Origin: UBA4877 sp002399285
GTDB lineage: Bacteria > Bacillota > Thermoanaerobacteria > Thermoanaerobacterales > UBA4877
Length of the DNA stretch: 44,386 nucleotides
Assembly (NCBI GenBank): GCA_036771835.1
Contig: DAIPGN010000018.1
Coordinates: 1 to 44,386, forward strand
Direction: 5' to 3'
Under the pieces are notes generated by a model that worked only from the letters and a program-made list of their open reading frames with translations, had not been told where the DNA came from and did not search any database. Positions 33,750-41,678 of the stretch are shown here, piece by piece (the stretch's first letter is position 1; each line of letters opens with the position of its first letter). The translations under genes were made by a program, and so were the position numbers.

Positions 33750-35411
33750 TTGAGGAAGAAGAGTTTGGTAGTGCTCCTTGCAGTCCTGATGGTGCTCTCA
33801 GTAGCTATTGCAGGCTGCGGCGGACAGCAGACTCAGGATCAAAGCGCTAAGCCTGCCGAAACCAAAAAAGATGTAGTTATCCGTTATAATCTTGGCGCTC
33901 AGCCGGAGACGATCGATCCCGCACTGAACAGTGCAGTCGACGGAGCTACCGTAATTCTGCACACCTTTGAGGGCTTGGTGAACCTTGACGAACACCAACA
34001 GCCGGTACCAGGCGTGGCGGAGAAATGGGACGTATCCGATGACGGACTCGTATGGACATTCCACCTGAGAGATAATGCCAAGTGGACCGATGGACAGCCG
34101 GTTACTGCTAAGGACTTCGATTATGCATGGAAGCGTGCTTTGAATCCTGACACCGCTTCGGAGTATGCATATCAGCTCTATTACATTAAGAACGGCGAAG
34201 ACTATAACACCGGCAAAAACGGCGTTACCGCCGATGATCTGGGCATAAAGGTCATTGATGATCATACTATCGAGGTTACTCTCGCAGCTCCCACGCCTTA
34301 TATACTTCAGATATTTGCATTCCCTACACTGTTCCCGGTAAGACAGGATACGGTGGAAGCGAATGGCGATAAGTGGGCGCAAAGTCCAGACACATATATA
34401 GGCAACGGCGCCTTTAAGGTGACCGAGATGGCCTATCAGGATCATATTACGATGGTCAAGAATGATAATTACTGGAATAAGGATGCTATTAAACCTGACA
34501 AGCTGATATTCACAGAAGTGGTTGATGAAAGCACAATGCTTGCCAGCTATGAGAACGGCGAGATGGACGTCATAGACAGCATGCCGAATGCAGACATCGA
34601 AAGATTGAAGAATGACCCCAACAGCGGATTTGTTTTGGGTGCCAATCTGGGCACTTACTATGTAGATTTCAACAACCAAAAGGCGCCTTTTAATAACCCG
34701 CTTGTCAGAAAGGCTTTCTCACTTGCAATTGACAGAAAATCCTTGGTGGAGAACGTGACCAAGGCAGGGCAGATACCGGCCGATGCATTTGTAGGTCCCG
34801 GTTTCCCTGATGCGGATCCTACAAAGGAGTTCCACGATGTACAGGGGGCTTTCTATGATGGCTCAAAGGCCAATGTAGAAGAAGCTAAAAAGGCCTTGGC
34901 TGATGCCGGATATCCGGACGGCAAGGGCTTCCCGAAGGTAACTTATCTTTATAACGAAGGCCAGGGACATCAAGATATTGCCCAGGCTCTGCAGGAAATG
35001 TGGAAGCAGAACTTAGGCGTGCAGGTTGAGCTTTCTTCTCAGGAATGGCAGGTATTCCAGGAGACTAGGAGAAGGGGCGAATACGATATAGCCAGAGACG
35101 GATGGCTGGGCGACTATACCGACCCAATGACTATGCTTGATCTGTTTATATCGAACAGCGGCAATAACAACCTCCAGTATAAGAGTAAGGAATATGATGC
35201 TTTGATCAGCAAGGCCAAATCGACCAACAATGAGGCTGACAGGATGCAGGCAATGCATGATGCGCAGCAATTATTGCTCGGCACAGATTGGGCTTGTGCA
35301 CCGCTTTACTTCTATACCGATCCATACTGCGTAAAGCCGGGCTTGAAGGGTATGATCGCCGATCCGCTTGGATTCAAGAGATTCCATTATGCGTATTGGG
35401 AGAATCAATAG
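33750..35411 (+). CDS. oppA: Oligopeptide-binding lipoprotein OppA
   Basis: The 553-residue lipoprotein binds peptides outside the cell for OppBCDF. The signal peptide ends at VAIAGCGG with the lipidated Cys23. Family parts are PETIDPALNSAVDGATVI, GVAEKWDVSDDGLVWTFHLR and NAKWTDGQPVTAKDFDYAWK. An ATG at 33735 lies within the ribosome site region with nothing upstream, while GGAGGGG (33737-33743) is 6 bases before the TTG at 33750, so a TTG start is chosen. It has its own promoter and ends at a strong terminator, so more OppA than permease can be made. Confidence 0.92.
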   Translation: MRKKSLVVLLAVLMVLSVAIAGCGGQQTQDQSAKPAETKKDVVIRYNLGAQPETIDPALNSAVDGATVILHTFEGLVNLDEHQQPVPGVAEKWDVSDDGLVWTFHLRDNAKWTDGQPVTAKDFDYAWKRALNPDTASEYAYQLYYIKNGEDYNTGKNGVTADDLGIKVIDDHTIEVTLAAPTPYILQIFAFPTLFPVRQDTVEANGDKWAQSPDTYIGNGAFKVTEMAYQDHITMVKNDNYWNKDAIKPDKLIFTEVVDESTMLASYENGEMDVIDSMPNADIERLKNDPNSGFVLGANLGTYYVDFNNQKAPFNNPLVRKAFSLAIDRKSLVENVTKAGQIPADAFVGPGFPDADPTKEFHDVQGAFYDGSKANVEEAKKALADAGYPDGKGFPKVTYLYNEGQGHQDIAQALQEMWKQNLGVQVELSSQEWQVFQETRRRGEYDIARDGWLGDYTDPMTMLDLFISNSGNNNLQYKSKEYDALISKAKSTNNEADRMQAMHDAQQLLLGTDWACAPLYFYTDPYCVKPGLKGMIADPLGFKRFHYAYWENQ

Positions 35412-35428
35412 AGTATAAATAGTTAATT

Positions 35429-35462
35429 AATAAGGAGATGCCTTGTGCATCTCCTTATTTTT
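35429..35462 (+). terminator. Strong intrinsic terminator of the opp operon
   Basis: AATAAGGAGATGC (35429-35441) pairs perfectly with GCATCTCCTTATT (35447-35459) around CTTGT, and T follows. Confidence 0.92.
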
Positions 35463-35561
35463 GTCAGACCGCGCCGAAATTGCACAGCAATTTAGCGGTT
35501 GCGCAATTTCGGCGCGGTCTGTGAGATGGTTAAAACTTGACTGAGAGGCCTTGTGCATCTC
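35440..35561. repeat. 14-base direct repeat flanking the palindrome
   Basis: GCCTTGTGCATCTC occurs at 35440-35453 (right side of the opp terminator hairpin) and at 35548-35561. The second copy lies in an imperfect copy of the same hairpin. The 108-base period encloses the palindrome. Confidence 0.85.
35465..35521. repeat. Long GC-rich palindrome with 19-base arms
   Basis: CAGACCGCGCCGAAATTGC (35465-35483) and its exact complement GCAATTTCGGCGCGGTCTG (35503-35521) flank a 19-base loop. Inside the loop GCAATTT (35487-35493) offers a second partner for AAATTGC. No gene is in it. Confidence 0.9.
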
Positions 35562-35575
35562 ACAGTGTCAACGAG

Positions 35576-35619
35576 TACCCCCTGCGAATATACTGATTAA
35601 TATCAGATGAGAGGGGGTA
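35576..35619 (+). promoter_or_regulatory. Possible ribosome-site-hiding hairpin before the permease gene
   Basis: TACCCCC (35576-35582) pairs with GGGGGTA (35613-35619), which includes the ribosome site of the permease gene. An inner CTGAT-TAAT-ATCAG hairpin lies in the loop. TTTTT after it could also let it act as a terminator. Confidence 0.55.
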
Positions 35620-35624
35620 TTTTT

Positions 35625-37004
35625 ATGTTTCAAATCACCTTTGTGCATTGGGTTTATGTAATTTTTGTGATCGTTATACTCGCAATGATGCTGATGCGCA
35701 AAGAGATAGTAATACCATGTATTTTAGGCATTGCCGTGATCGGATTAGCCGCAACGGGGAGTTTGACCGATTCGATAATAGGTACGTTTAATTCTATGGT
35801 GTATGCCGGTAAGGATCTCCTAAACGTCATACTTTTGATATCATGTATAGTGGCTATGTCAAAGGTTATGGAGGATACGGGTGCGAATGAGCTGATGGTT
35901 AGACCGTTTACCGGCATCGTCAATAGGCCGGGCACGGCTTTCTGGGTTACCGGTCTTGTTATGCTCATAGCTTCGTGGTTATTTTGGCCTTCTCCCGCCA
36001 CTGCCCTGGTTGGCATAGTGCTGTTGCCGGTGGCGCTGAAAGCGGGACTGCCTGCCGTTGGGGCGGCTGTGGCAATGAATCTTTTCGGCCATGGCATAGG
36101 GCTCTCCAGCGACTATGTCATTCAGGGCGCGCCGACGATCACCGCGCAGGCTGCCGGGATAGAACCCTCAGACGTCATGATAAGCGGCATTCCTTTGATT
36201 TTAGTTATGGGCGTGGTCACGACGATCATGGCATACATAATGTTGAAGAAGGATATGGCCGAAGGCAATATAGAGAATTCGCAGACTGATACGGTATTTT
36301 TTAAGCAAACTACGCATATCGACGGTATCTCAAAATTCGGAGCGGTCATCGTTCCCTTGGCGTTTTTGGTTGACGTGGCGATTATGCTGATATATGGCCT
36401 CAATGGCGATACGGCTACTGCGCTGATCGGAGGTACGGCCGTTGGGGTACTTATTTTGATATCGGCGGTAAAATATAAGAATAAGGCGTTGGAAAAGGTG
36501 ATCGACTATCTCAAGGATGGTTTTATCTTTGCCTTCCAAATTTTCGGACCGGTCATACCAATCGCAGCTTTTTTCTATCTGGGCGAGTTGTCTCCCATGA
36601 CGGCTGTGTTTGGGAATGTTCTTCCGGTAGGTTCAATGGGCATTTTGTCTGATGTCGGCCTGGCCATTTCTCAAAGCATACGCATAAATAGGCCTATCGC
36701 AGCGATCTGTGAGATGTTGGTAGGCGGCGTCACCGGCCTGGACGGTTCCGGTTTTTCAGGGATGTCTCTGGCCGGGTCAGTGGCAAAGATATTCGGCACG
36801 TCGATACAGGGTGACATAGGCGTACTTGCCGCACTTGGACAGATAGGCGCCATATGGGTAGGCGGAGGTACGCTTATCCCCTGGGCCGTAATACCGGTCG
36901 CCGCCATTGCCGGTATAAAGCCCATAGATCTGGTAAAGAGAAACTTTCTGCCCGTTACGGTCGGACTCATAACAACCACGATTACCGCGATGTTTTTGAT
37001 TTGA
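35625..37004 (+). CDS. Ion-transporter-superfamily permease (GntP/citrate-like)
   Basis: The 459-residue membrane protein has about 12 hydrophobic segments and repeated glycine-rich hairpins such as SWLFWPSPATALVGIVLLPV and GHGIGLSSDYVIQGAPTITA, an arrangement seen in the IT superfamily (gluconate, citrate and dicarboxylate carriers). I cannot fix the family or substrate. An ATG at 35607 is in frame, but GAGGGGG (35611-35617) lies 7 bases before the ATG at 35625. That ribosome site can be hidden in a hairpin, so translation may be controlled. Its last 23 bases overlap the 3' end of a small gene on the other strand. Confidence 0.7.
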   Translation: MFQITFVHWVYVIFVIVILAMMLMRKEIVIPCILGIAVIGLAATGSLTDSIIGTFNSMVYAGKDLLNVILLISCIVAMSKVMEDTGANELMVRPFTGIVNRPGTAFWVTGLVMLIASWLFWPSPATALVGIVLLPVALKAGLPAVGAAVAMNLFGHGIGLSSDYVIQGAPTITAQAAGIEPSDVMISGIPLILVMGVVTTIMAYIMLKKDMAEGNIENSQTDTVFFKQTTHIDGISKFGAVIVPLAFLVDVAIMLIYGLNGDTATALIGGTAVGVLILISAVKYKNKALEKVIDYLKDGFIFAFQIFGPVIPIAAFFYLGELSPMTAVFGNVLPVGSMGILSDVGLAISQSIRINRPIAAICEMLVGGVTGLDGSGFSGMSLAGSVAKIFGTSIQGDIGVLAALGQIGAIWVGGGTLIPWAVIPVAAIAGIKPIDLVKRNFLPVTVGLITTTITAMFLI

Positions 37005-37137
37005 CTTTTTGACTGTCTTTCTTAATATAATAAGTGCATTTTTCCGGATGCAATTTATTGACGGCGGTAATATGATCCAATGTACACCTGCCGGAATCCT
37101 GATAGATACAATCTTCAGTACAGTTGATATTTACCAT
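36982..37137 (-). CDS. Small cysteine-rich protein
   Basis: This 51-residue reading frame begins MVNINCTEDCIYQDSGRC, continues TLDHITAVNKLHPEKC and ends in a basic tail TYYIKKDSQKVKSKTSR. Four cysteines (Cys6, Cys10, Cys18 and Cys34) suggest a small metal- or disulfide-bound domain. A strong GAGGAGGT lies 7 bases before the ATG, which is the main sign that it is real. I know of similar C-x3-C-Y-Q short proteins in Clostridia, with no clear role. It is convergent with the permease gene and overlaps its 3' end by 23 bases. Confidence 0.75.
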   Translation of the reverse strand: MVNINCTEDCIYQDSGRCTLDHITAVNKLHPEKCTYYIKKDSQKVKSKTSR

Positions 37138-37232
37138 AGATTCGACCTCCTCAATATATTTTGCACATAAATACGTTAAAAATGTTGATTAACCGATATA
37201 AGAAAGTTTACAATATATATAGGTGATGGCAT

Positions 37233-37586
37233 ATGAGAAAAAAAGAGGATAAAAATTTTCTTCTATATGTACCCACAAAGCGCAGCAAAAATATAACTTG
37301 GAAAGACAGAGACGACGGGAATATAACGCTGTTGATCAATAGGGATAGTCCTGGGGAAAAGGCTTTAGCATTTATGTTTAATGCCCCGAAGGTCATTTCT
37401 CTCGACTTGGATAGCCTTGGGAGCAGGGTATGGCTTCTGTGCGACGGTGAGAAAAATATTGCCGAGATAGGTGAAATAATAAAGGGCGAATTCGGAGAGC
37501 AGGCTGAACCATTATATGAAAGGCTGGTCCAATTCATGCAGCTATTAAAGAAAAACGCTCTTATCGATTTGACTTACCCGCTTTGA
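37233..37586 (+). CDS. PqqD-family protein (stand-alone RiPP recognition-type domain)
   Basis: The 117-residue protein fits the PqqD fold: a short strand, the stretch ALAFMFNAPKVISLDLDSLG, then SRVWLLCDGEKNIAEIGEII and helices to residue 112. In RiPP pathways this winged domain grips the leader of a precursor peptide, but free-standing PqqD-like proteins also occur outside such clusters. No radical SAM enzyme or precursor was seen next to it, so a RiPP role is not supported here. A weak AGGTG is 5-9 bases before the ATG. The next gene starts 85 bases later on the same strand. Confidence 0.75.
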   Translation: MRKKEDKNFLLYVPTKRSKNITWKDRDDGNITLLINRDSPGEKALAFMFNAPKVISLDLDSLGSRVWLLCDGEKNIAEIGEIIKGEFGEQAEPLYERLVQFMQLLKKNALIDLTYPL

Positions 37587-37671
37587 GATAACATCAAAAC
37601 ACAGTGGTTTTTGCGGCGATCATGAATAAGTTTTTATTTAAAAACCCACCATAAAAAACGAGGTGGGTTAA

Positions 37672-38253
37672 TTGCTGTTTGCAGATTATAATGATACGTA
37701 CAGGCTATATCATGTGGCGTGCATTTCAGACCTAAAGAGTATATTTAACGGCGGGCTCAAATTTGACCGGAGGTCAAGTTATGCAAATAAATATTTATCC
37801 TTCCACGAATTCATGGATAAAAACCGCACCGGGAACGTACCCGAATGGGTAATGAGGAAAAGGTCCTTATTTGCCAGCATAAACTACAGGGAAGATCAAA
37901 TTTGGCATTCACACAGCGCAATACTGGCGATAAAAGTAAATGAGGATCGCTGCTGGGTCGCCGACGAAAATACGGCAAATTTTTTGTACGAGCCCTTTAT
38001 ATTAAAAAACATATCGGGATTTGCATCATTGAGTGACTTCCTTTATAATAAGGGTAAAGAAATAGCTGAAGACTATTGGCTAAGATCAATGAGTTTCAAG
38101 GATTATCTGTCAAAGCGAAAACCTGTGGGCAGCGATTATGATGCCGAAGTACTCATAATGAGTGATATCAAACCTGCAGATATAGAACTATTGGCTATTG
38201 TCACCGATCATAGGATAATAACTGTGGACGCGTTTAATAAAACATATAGGTAA
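37672..38253 (+). CDS. Uncharacterised protein with a DarT/ADP-ribosyltransferase-like look
   Basis: The 193-residue protein is not recognised with confidence. Three features recall ADP-ribosyltransferases of the DarT or PARP type: an early strand with YRLYHVACISDLKSIFNGGL (residues 10-29), a middle rich in Tyr and Arg (RRSSYANKYLSFHEF), and a late DAEVLIMSDIKPADIELLA in which Glu would be in the catalytic place. No antitoxin or macrodomain gene is next to it. Translation seems to start at TTG (37672), with GAGGTGGG 4 bases upstream; no ATG fits. The PurM-like gene starts 14 bases after its stop, so both are one operon. Confidence 0.5.
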   Translation: MLFADYNDTYRLYHVACISDLKSIFNGGLKFDRRSSYANKYLSFHEFMDKNRTGNVPEWVMRKRSLFASINYREDQIWHSHSAILAIKVNEDRCWVADENTANFLYEPFILKNISGFASLSDFLYNKGKEIAEDYWLRSMSFKDYLSKRKPVGSDYDAEVLIMSDIKPADIELLAIVTDHRIITVDAFNKTYR

Positions 38254-38267
38254 GGGAGGATAAAATA

Positions 38268-39251
38268 ATGCAGCCTGGAAAATTACCGAATGAGCTCTTA
38301 GCGGATATCATTTTTTCAAATATCAGGATAAAGAGAGACGAGGTGTTGGTATTCCCAAAGGTCGGGGTCGACTGCGGGGTAATAGACTTCGGCGAGAATG
38401 TGTGCGTTATATCTACCGATCCCATAACGGGTACTACTTCCGATATAGGATGGCTGGGAGTACATGTTGCATGCAACGATGTGATTGCTGCGGGTGTGGA
38501 GCCGCTTGGACTGATGCTTACCATAATGGCGCCTCCCGGAACCACGGAGACAGATCTGTATGATATAATGAGCCAGGCCGACAAAGCGTCGACCGAGCTG
38601 AACGTCGACATAGTCGGCGGTCATACCGAGATAACTAATGCAGTTACGCGCACCGTGCTTTCGACTACGGCGATCGGTAAAGCTCAAAAGAGCAAGGTCA
38701 TGAGTATGCTGACGGCGCAAAACGGAGATTATGTCATAATGACTAAAACAGCCGGTCTGGAAGGTACCGCCATAATAGCAAGGGACAAGGAAACTGAATT
38801 AAAAGAGGTCATCGACCCTGAAATTATAAAAAGGGCAAAGAATATGATAAATGACATAAGCGTACTTAAGGAAGGCGAAATCGCCGCTAATATAGGCGTG
38901 CACAGGATGCACGACGCTACGGAAGGCGGGGTGCTCGGCGCTCTCTGGGAGATCGCGGAATCGTCCGGCCTTGGAATAGAGGTCTATGGAGACAGAATGC
39001 CTGTTACCGAAGAGACGAAAGCCATATGCGATCATCTCAATATAAATCCACTCAGACTCATTTCCAGCGGTTGTCTTTTGATCGCGACTCCAGATAAAAA
39101 AGAATTGCTGAGCGAACTCAAGAAAGCGGGTATCAAGGCCACCGTAGTAGGCAGGATGATCAAAAAGGGCAGGTATATCAAGAACGGCACCGTTAGGTTC
39201 CCCTTAGAGCCGCCGAAGGCCGATGAATTATACAAAATTATCTCAACTTAA
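38268..39251 (+). CDS. PurM/HypE-like AIR synthase-family protein
   Basis: The 327-residue protein has the fold of the AIR synthase family, which includes PurM, HypE, ThiL and SelD. The N-terminal half has CVISTDPITGTTSDIGWLGV and HVACNDVIAAGVEP, the ATP-side motifs, and the C-terminal half has HDATEGGVLGALWEIAESSG and SSGCLLIA. It lacks the cysteine or selenocysteine motif of SelD and the C-terminal cysteine of HypE, so neither name is given. GGGAGG lies 9 bases before the ATG. The substrate is unknown; ATP-dependent phosphate transfer is the family chemistry. Confidence 0.75.
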   Translation: MQPGKLPNELLADIIFSNIRIKRDEVLVFPKVGVDCGVIDFGENVCVISTDPITGTTSDIGWLGVHVACNDVIAAGVEPLGLMLTIMAPPGTTETDLYDIMSQADKASTELNVDIVGGHTEITNAVTRTVLSTTAIGKAQKSKVMSMLTAQNGDYVIMTKTAGLEGTAIIARDKETELKEVIDPEIIKRAKNMINDISVLKEGEIAANIGVHRMHDATEGGVLGALWEIAESSGLGIEVYGDRMPVTEETKAICDHLNINPLRLISSGCLLIATPDKKELLSELKKAGIKATVVGRMIKKGRYIKNGTVRFPLEPPKADELYKIIST

Positions 39252-39257
39252 CTAATT

Positions 39258-39301
39258 TGTAACACCTCTGTAATCATCTTGTAATATTTATGAAGTATAA
39301 T
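39258..39301 (+). promoter_or_regulatory. Three WalR-type boxes and the amidase promoter
   Basis: TGTAAC (39258-39263), TGTAAT (39269-39274) and TGTAAT (39280-39285) are spaced by exactly five bases. They match the WalR (YycF) site TGTWAH-N5-TGTWAH. TATAAT follows at 39296-39301; its -35 position has no good match and is covered by the boxes, as expected for an activated promoter. Confidence 0.75.
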
Positions 39302-39331
39302 TAATACGGCTTAGCGGGAAAGGGGGATGTA

Positions 39332-41050
39332 ATGCACAGGAAAATCGTCTTTTTGTTAGCACTTCTATTTGTGATTTCGGGAATAATGTTACCCTTCCAA
39401 AACACGTTTGCAGCTTCTTCAGGTATCAAGCTGGTCGTCAATGGTAAAAGCGTCATATGGTATAACGGACCGCCCATAAAGATAAAGATCAACGGGAATA
39501 CCATTGCTTCAGACGTTCCGCCCGTCATAATCAATGACAGGACGATGGTGCCGATAAGGCTTATAGCAGAAAACCTGGGAGTAGGAGCATCTGTGGACTG
39601 GGATAATAACACCAATACGGCATATATCTCATGCGAGGGTAATTTGATCAGTCTTCCGGTGGGAAAAACCGAGGCAACGGTGAATGGAAAACCCATGAAA
39701 TTAGATACAAGCGCTATGATAGTGAATAACCGTACGATGGTGCCGCTGAGATTTGTTGCGGAAGCGCTGTCTTTGAATGTTGATTGGGACCAGGCCAGTT
39801 ATACTGTGTCTGTCAAGAAGCCGCAGACGCCTCGCAGCACCATAAAGGACATTCAGTTTGGCAGCACGGGCGACGGCTATCAGGTGTCCATAATTGCAGA
39901 TGGCCCTATATCGCAGACCAATACTCTCATGCAGAATCCGGACAGGCTTGTCATAGATATTCCCGACAGTGTCGTCGGCTTGTCGAACGGGGTTATTTCG
40001 GCAGGCAAGGGAGCAGTAAAACAAATAAGGGTTTCTCAGTTTAAAGAGGATCCATACATATCCAGGGTTGTGGTAGACTTAGAATCAGCACAGGAGTACA
40101 AGGTCACTCAATCAAGCGACATGCAGACCATCAATATCACATTTGCTTCACAGACAGAGGCGGATGCCGATCATACTGTAGAAGATGTCCATTATGATGA
40201 CGGAAAAAGCGCGGTGGAGGTAGACACTGACGGCGTCAGTTATAATGCCTTTAAACTAAGCAACCCTTATCGTATTGTCCTTGATATTCCTAATGCATTA
40301 TTGGAAAATCCCAAAGGAGACAATTTGATAAACGTTGAAGACGGAGATATTAAAACTATACGCTGGAGCCAATATGATCAAAATACGGTAAGAATAGTAA
40401 TAGATTTGAATGATAGAATGGATTATCAAGTGGAAAAGAGGGACGGTAAGCTCTATCTCTATGTCAAACCGCAGGACCCGAATAAAAAGCAATTCGTGGT
40501 CATAGACGCGGGACATGGCGGCTCCGATCCGGGGGCTTCATCTGCCGATGGATTGAAGGAGAAGAACGTCAATCTCGATATAGCGCTCAAACTCAATAGT
40601 TTGCTCCAAGATGCGGGCTACGAGACTGAAATGACCCGCGTAGACGACAGCTATCCTGAAAATATGGACAGGGCCTCTTTGGCAAACAATGAAGGTGCGG
40701 ATATATTTGTAAGTATCCATAGCAATGCTTTTGTAGGTAATACGGCTGTCAATGGTACGGAGGTGCTTTATTATCCCAACGGCTATAATGGCGACACCAG
40801 AGACAATAAGGCATTGGCTCAGGCCATACATGATTCTATAATGAAGGAGATAGGTCCTACGGACAGGGGAATTATCCAAAGACCTAATCTGATAGTGCTT
40901 AAATATACTAAAATGCCTGCGGTCATCGTTGAAACTGCATTTTTAACTAATCCCGACGATGCGAATAAATTAAGGGATGAAGATTTTAAATGGCAGATGG
41001 CAAAAGCAATATATGACGGTATAGAAAATTATTTTTATGGGGGAGATTAA
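39332..41050 (+). CDS. Secreted N-acetylmuramoyl-L-alanine amidase
   Basis: The 572-residue exported enzyme cuts the bond between muramic acid and the stem peptide in the wall. After a signal peptide (residues 1-28) it has a copper-amine-oxidase-N-type module (to about 165; with VNNRTMVPLRFVAEAL), two AMIN domains (about 170-280 and 285-380) that bind peptidoglycan, and an Amidase_3 domain at the end. Zinc ligands are His in DAGHGGSDPG, Glu in LKEKN and His in VSIHSNAF; the catalytic Glu is in VETAFLTN. AAGGGGG lies 7-13 bases before the ATG. Three WalR boxes sit just upstream. The family is used in cell separation and in spore work. Confidence 0.93.
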   Translation: MHRKIVFLLALLFVISGIMLPFQNTFAASSGIKLVVNGKSVIWYNGPPIKIKINGNTIASDVPPVIINDRTMVPIRLIAENLGVGASVDWDNNTNTAYISCEGNLISLPVGKTEATVNGKPMKLDTSAMIVNNRTMVPLRFVAEALSLNVDWDQASYTVSVKKPQTPRSTIKDIQFGSTGDGYQVSIIADGPISQTNTLMQNPDRLVIDIPDSVVGLSNGVISAGKGAVKQIRVSQFKEDPYISRVVVDLESAQEYKVTQSSDMQTINITFASQTEADADHTVEDVHYDDGKSAVEVDTDGVSYNAFKLSNPYRIVLDIPNALLENPKGDNLINVEDGDIKTIRWSQYDQNTVRIVIDLNDRMDYQVEKRDGKLYLYVKPQDPNKKQFVVIDAGHGGSDPGASSADGLKEKNVNLDIALKLNSLLQDAGYETEMTRVDDSYPENMDRASLANNEGADIFVSIHSNAFVGNTAVNGTEVLYYPNGYNGDTRDNKALAQAIHDSIMKEIGPTDRGIIQRPNLIVLKYTKMPAVIVETAFLTNPDDANKLRDEDFKWQMAKAIYDGIENYFYGGD

Positions 41051-41076
41051 TTTTTCCCCTCTCTTTTTTATTTATG
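41036..41076 (+). terminator. Possible terminator after the amidase
   Basis: GGGGA near 41040 can pair with TCCCC near 41056, and CTCTCTTTTTT follows. The stem is short. Confidence 0.4.
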
Positions 41077-41129
41077 CATGATCTGATAAAATAATAGGGA
41101 TATGATAAAAAGGGGGGGGATCTATTTAT

Positions 41130-41654
41130 ATGTGGGGAACGCTTTTGGGCTGTATTTTAATTGCCGGCGCAAGGATAGTCGATGTCTCCTGCGCAACCGT
41201 ACGGACACTTATGCTGGTCAGGGGGAAAAGGAAGATAGCGGCATGTATAGGGCTTCTTGAGGCGACGGTATATGTGCTTGCCTTGGGTAAGGTCATGTCC
41301 GATATCAGCAGTATTCCCAATATAATAGCTTATGCCGTAGGCTTTTCCAGCGGTAACTACATAGGCAGCATGATAGAGGATAAGATAGCCATAGGCACCA
41401 TAATGGTGCAGGTCATTCCTTCCGGTTTTGACAATGTTGTCGAGGACCTGCGCAGTATGGGCTACGGGGTAACGGTGGTGAACGGTTTTGGCAAAGACGG
41501 CCCGCGGGAGGTATTGGATATTTCCATGAACAGAAAAGACCTTCCGAAAATATACGGCTATTTTAAGGAAAAGGACTGTAATGCCTTTATAACCGTCATG
41601 GATACCCGAGACATAAAAGGAGGTTATTTGAGAGATATTACGGATAGAAAATGA
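41130..41654 (+). CDS. UPF0316/DUF2179 membrane protein
   Basis: The 174-residue protein has three N-terminal membrane segments and, from about residue 100, the cytoplasmic DUF2179 domain (MGYGVTVVNGFGKDGPREVL). The N-terminal pattern ARIVDVSCATVRTLMLVRGKR is the UPF0316 signature. An 8-base run of G (41111-41118) sits 11 bases before the ATG, a run that is prone to slippage. It is followed closely by rph. Related proteins have no known role, although DUF2179 is thought to bind nucleotide-like ligands. Confidence 0.85.
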   Translation: MWGTLLGCILIAGARIVDVSCATVRTLMLVRGKRKIAACIGLLEATVYVLALGKVMSDISSIPNIIAYAVGFSSGNYIGSMIEDKIAIGTIMVQVIPSGFDNVVEDLRSMGYGVTVVNGFGKDGPREVLDISMNRKDLPKIYGYFKEKDCNAFITVMDTRDIKGGYLRDITDRK

Positions 41655-41678
41655 TTGATTGAAGAAAGGATAAATATA

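Noticed and set aside
33798..34679. Long 293-codon frame antisense to oppA
   Set aside because: It lies fully within oppA, has no ribosome site and its amino-acid make-up is not like a real protein; it arises from the codon pattern of oppA.
38268..39251. SelD (selenophosphate synthetase) for the AIR synthase-like gene
   Set aside because: The N-terminal cysteine or selenocysteine motif of SelD is absent; the general PurM/HypE-like family is all that can be supported.
37672..39251. A toxin-antitoxin pair of DarTG type
   Set aside because: The neighbour is a PurM/HypE-like protein, not a macrodomain antitoxin, and the toxin match itself is weak.
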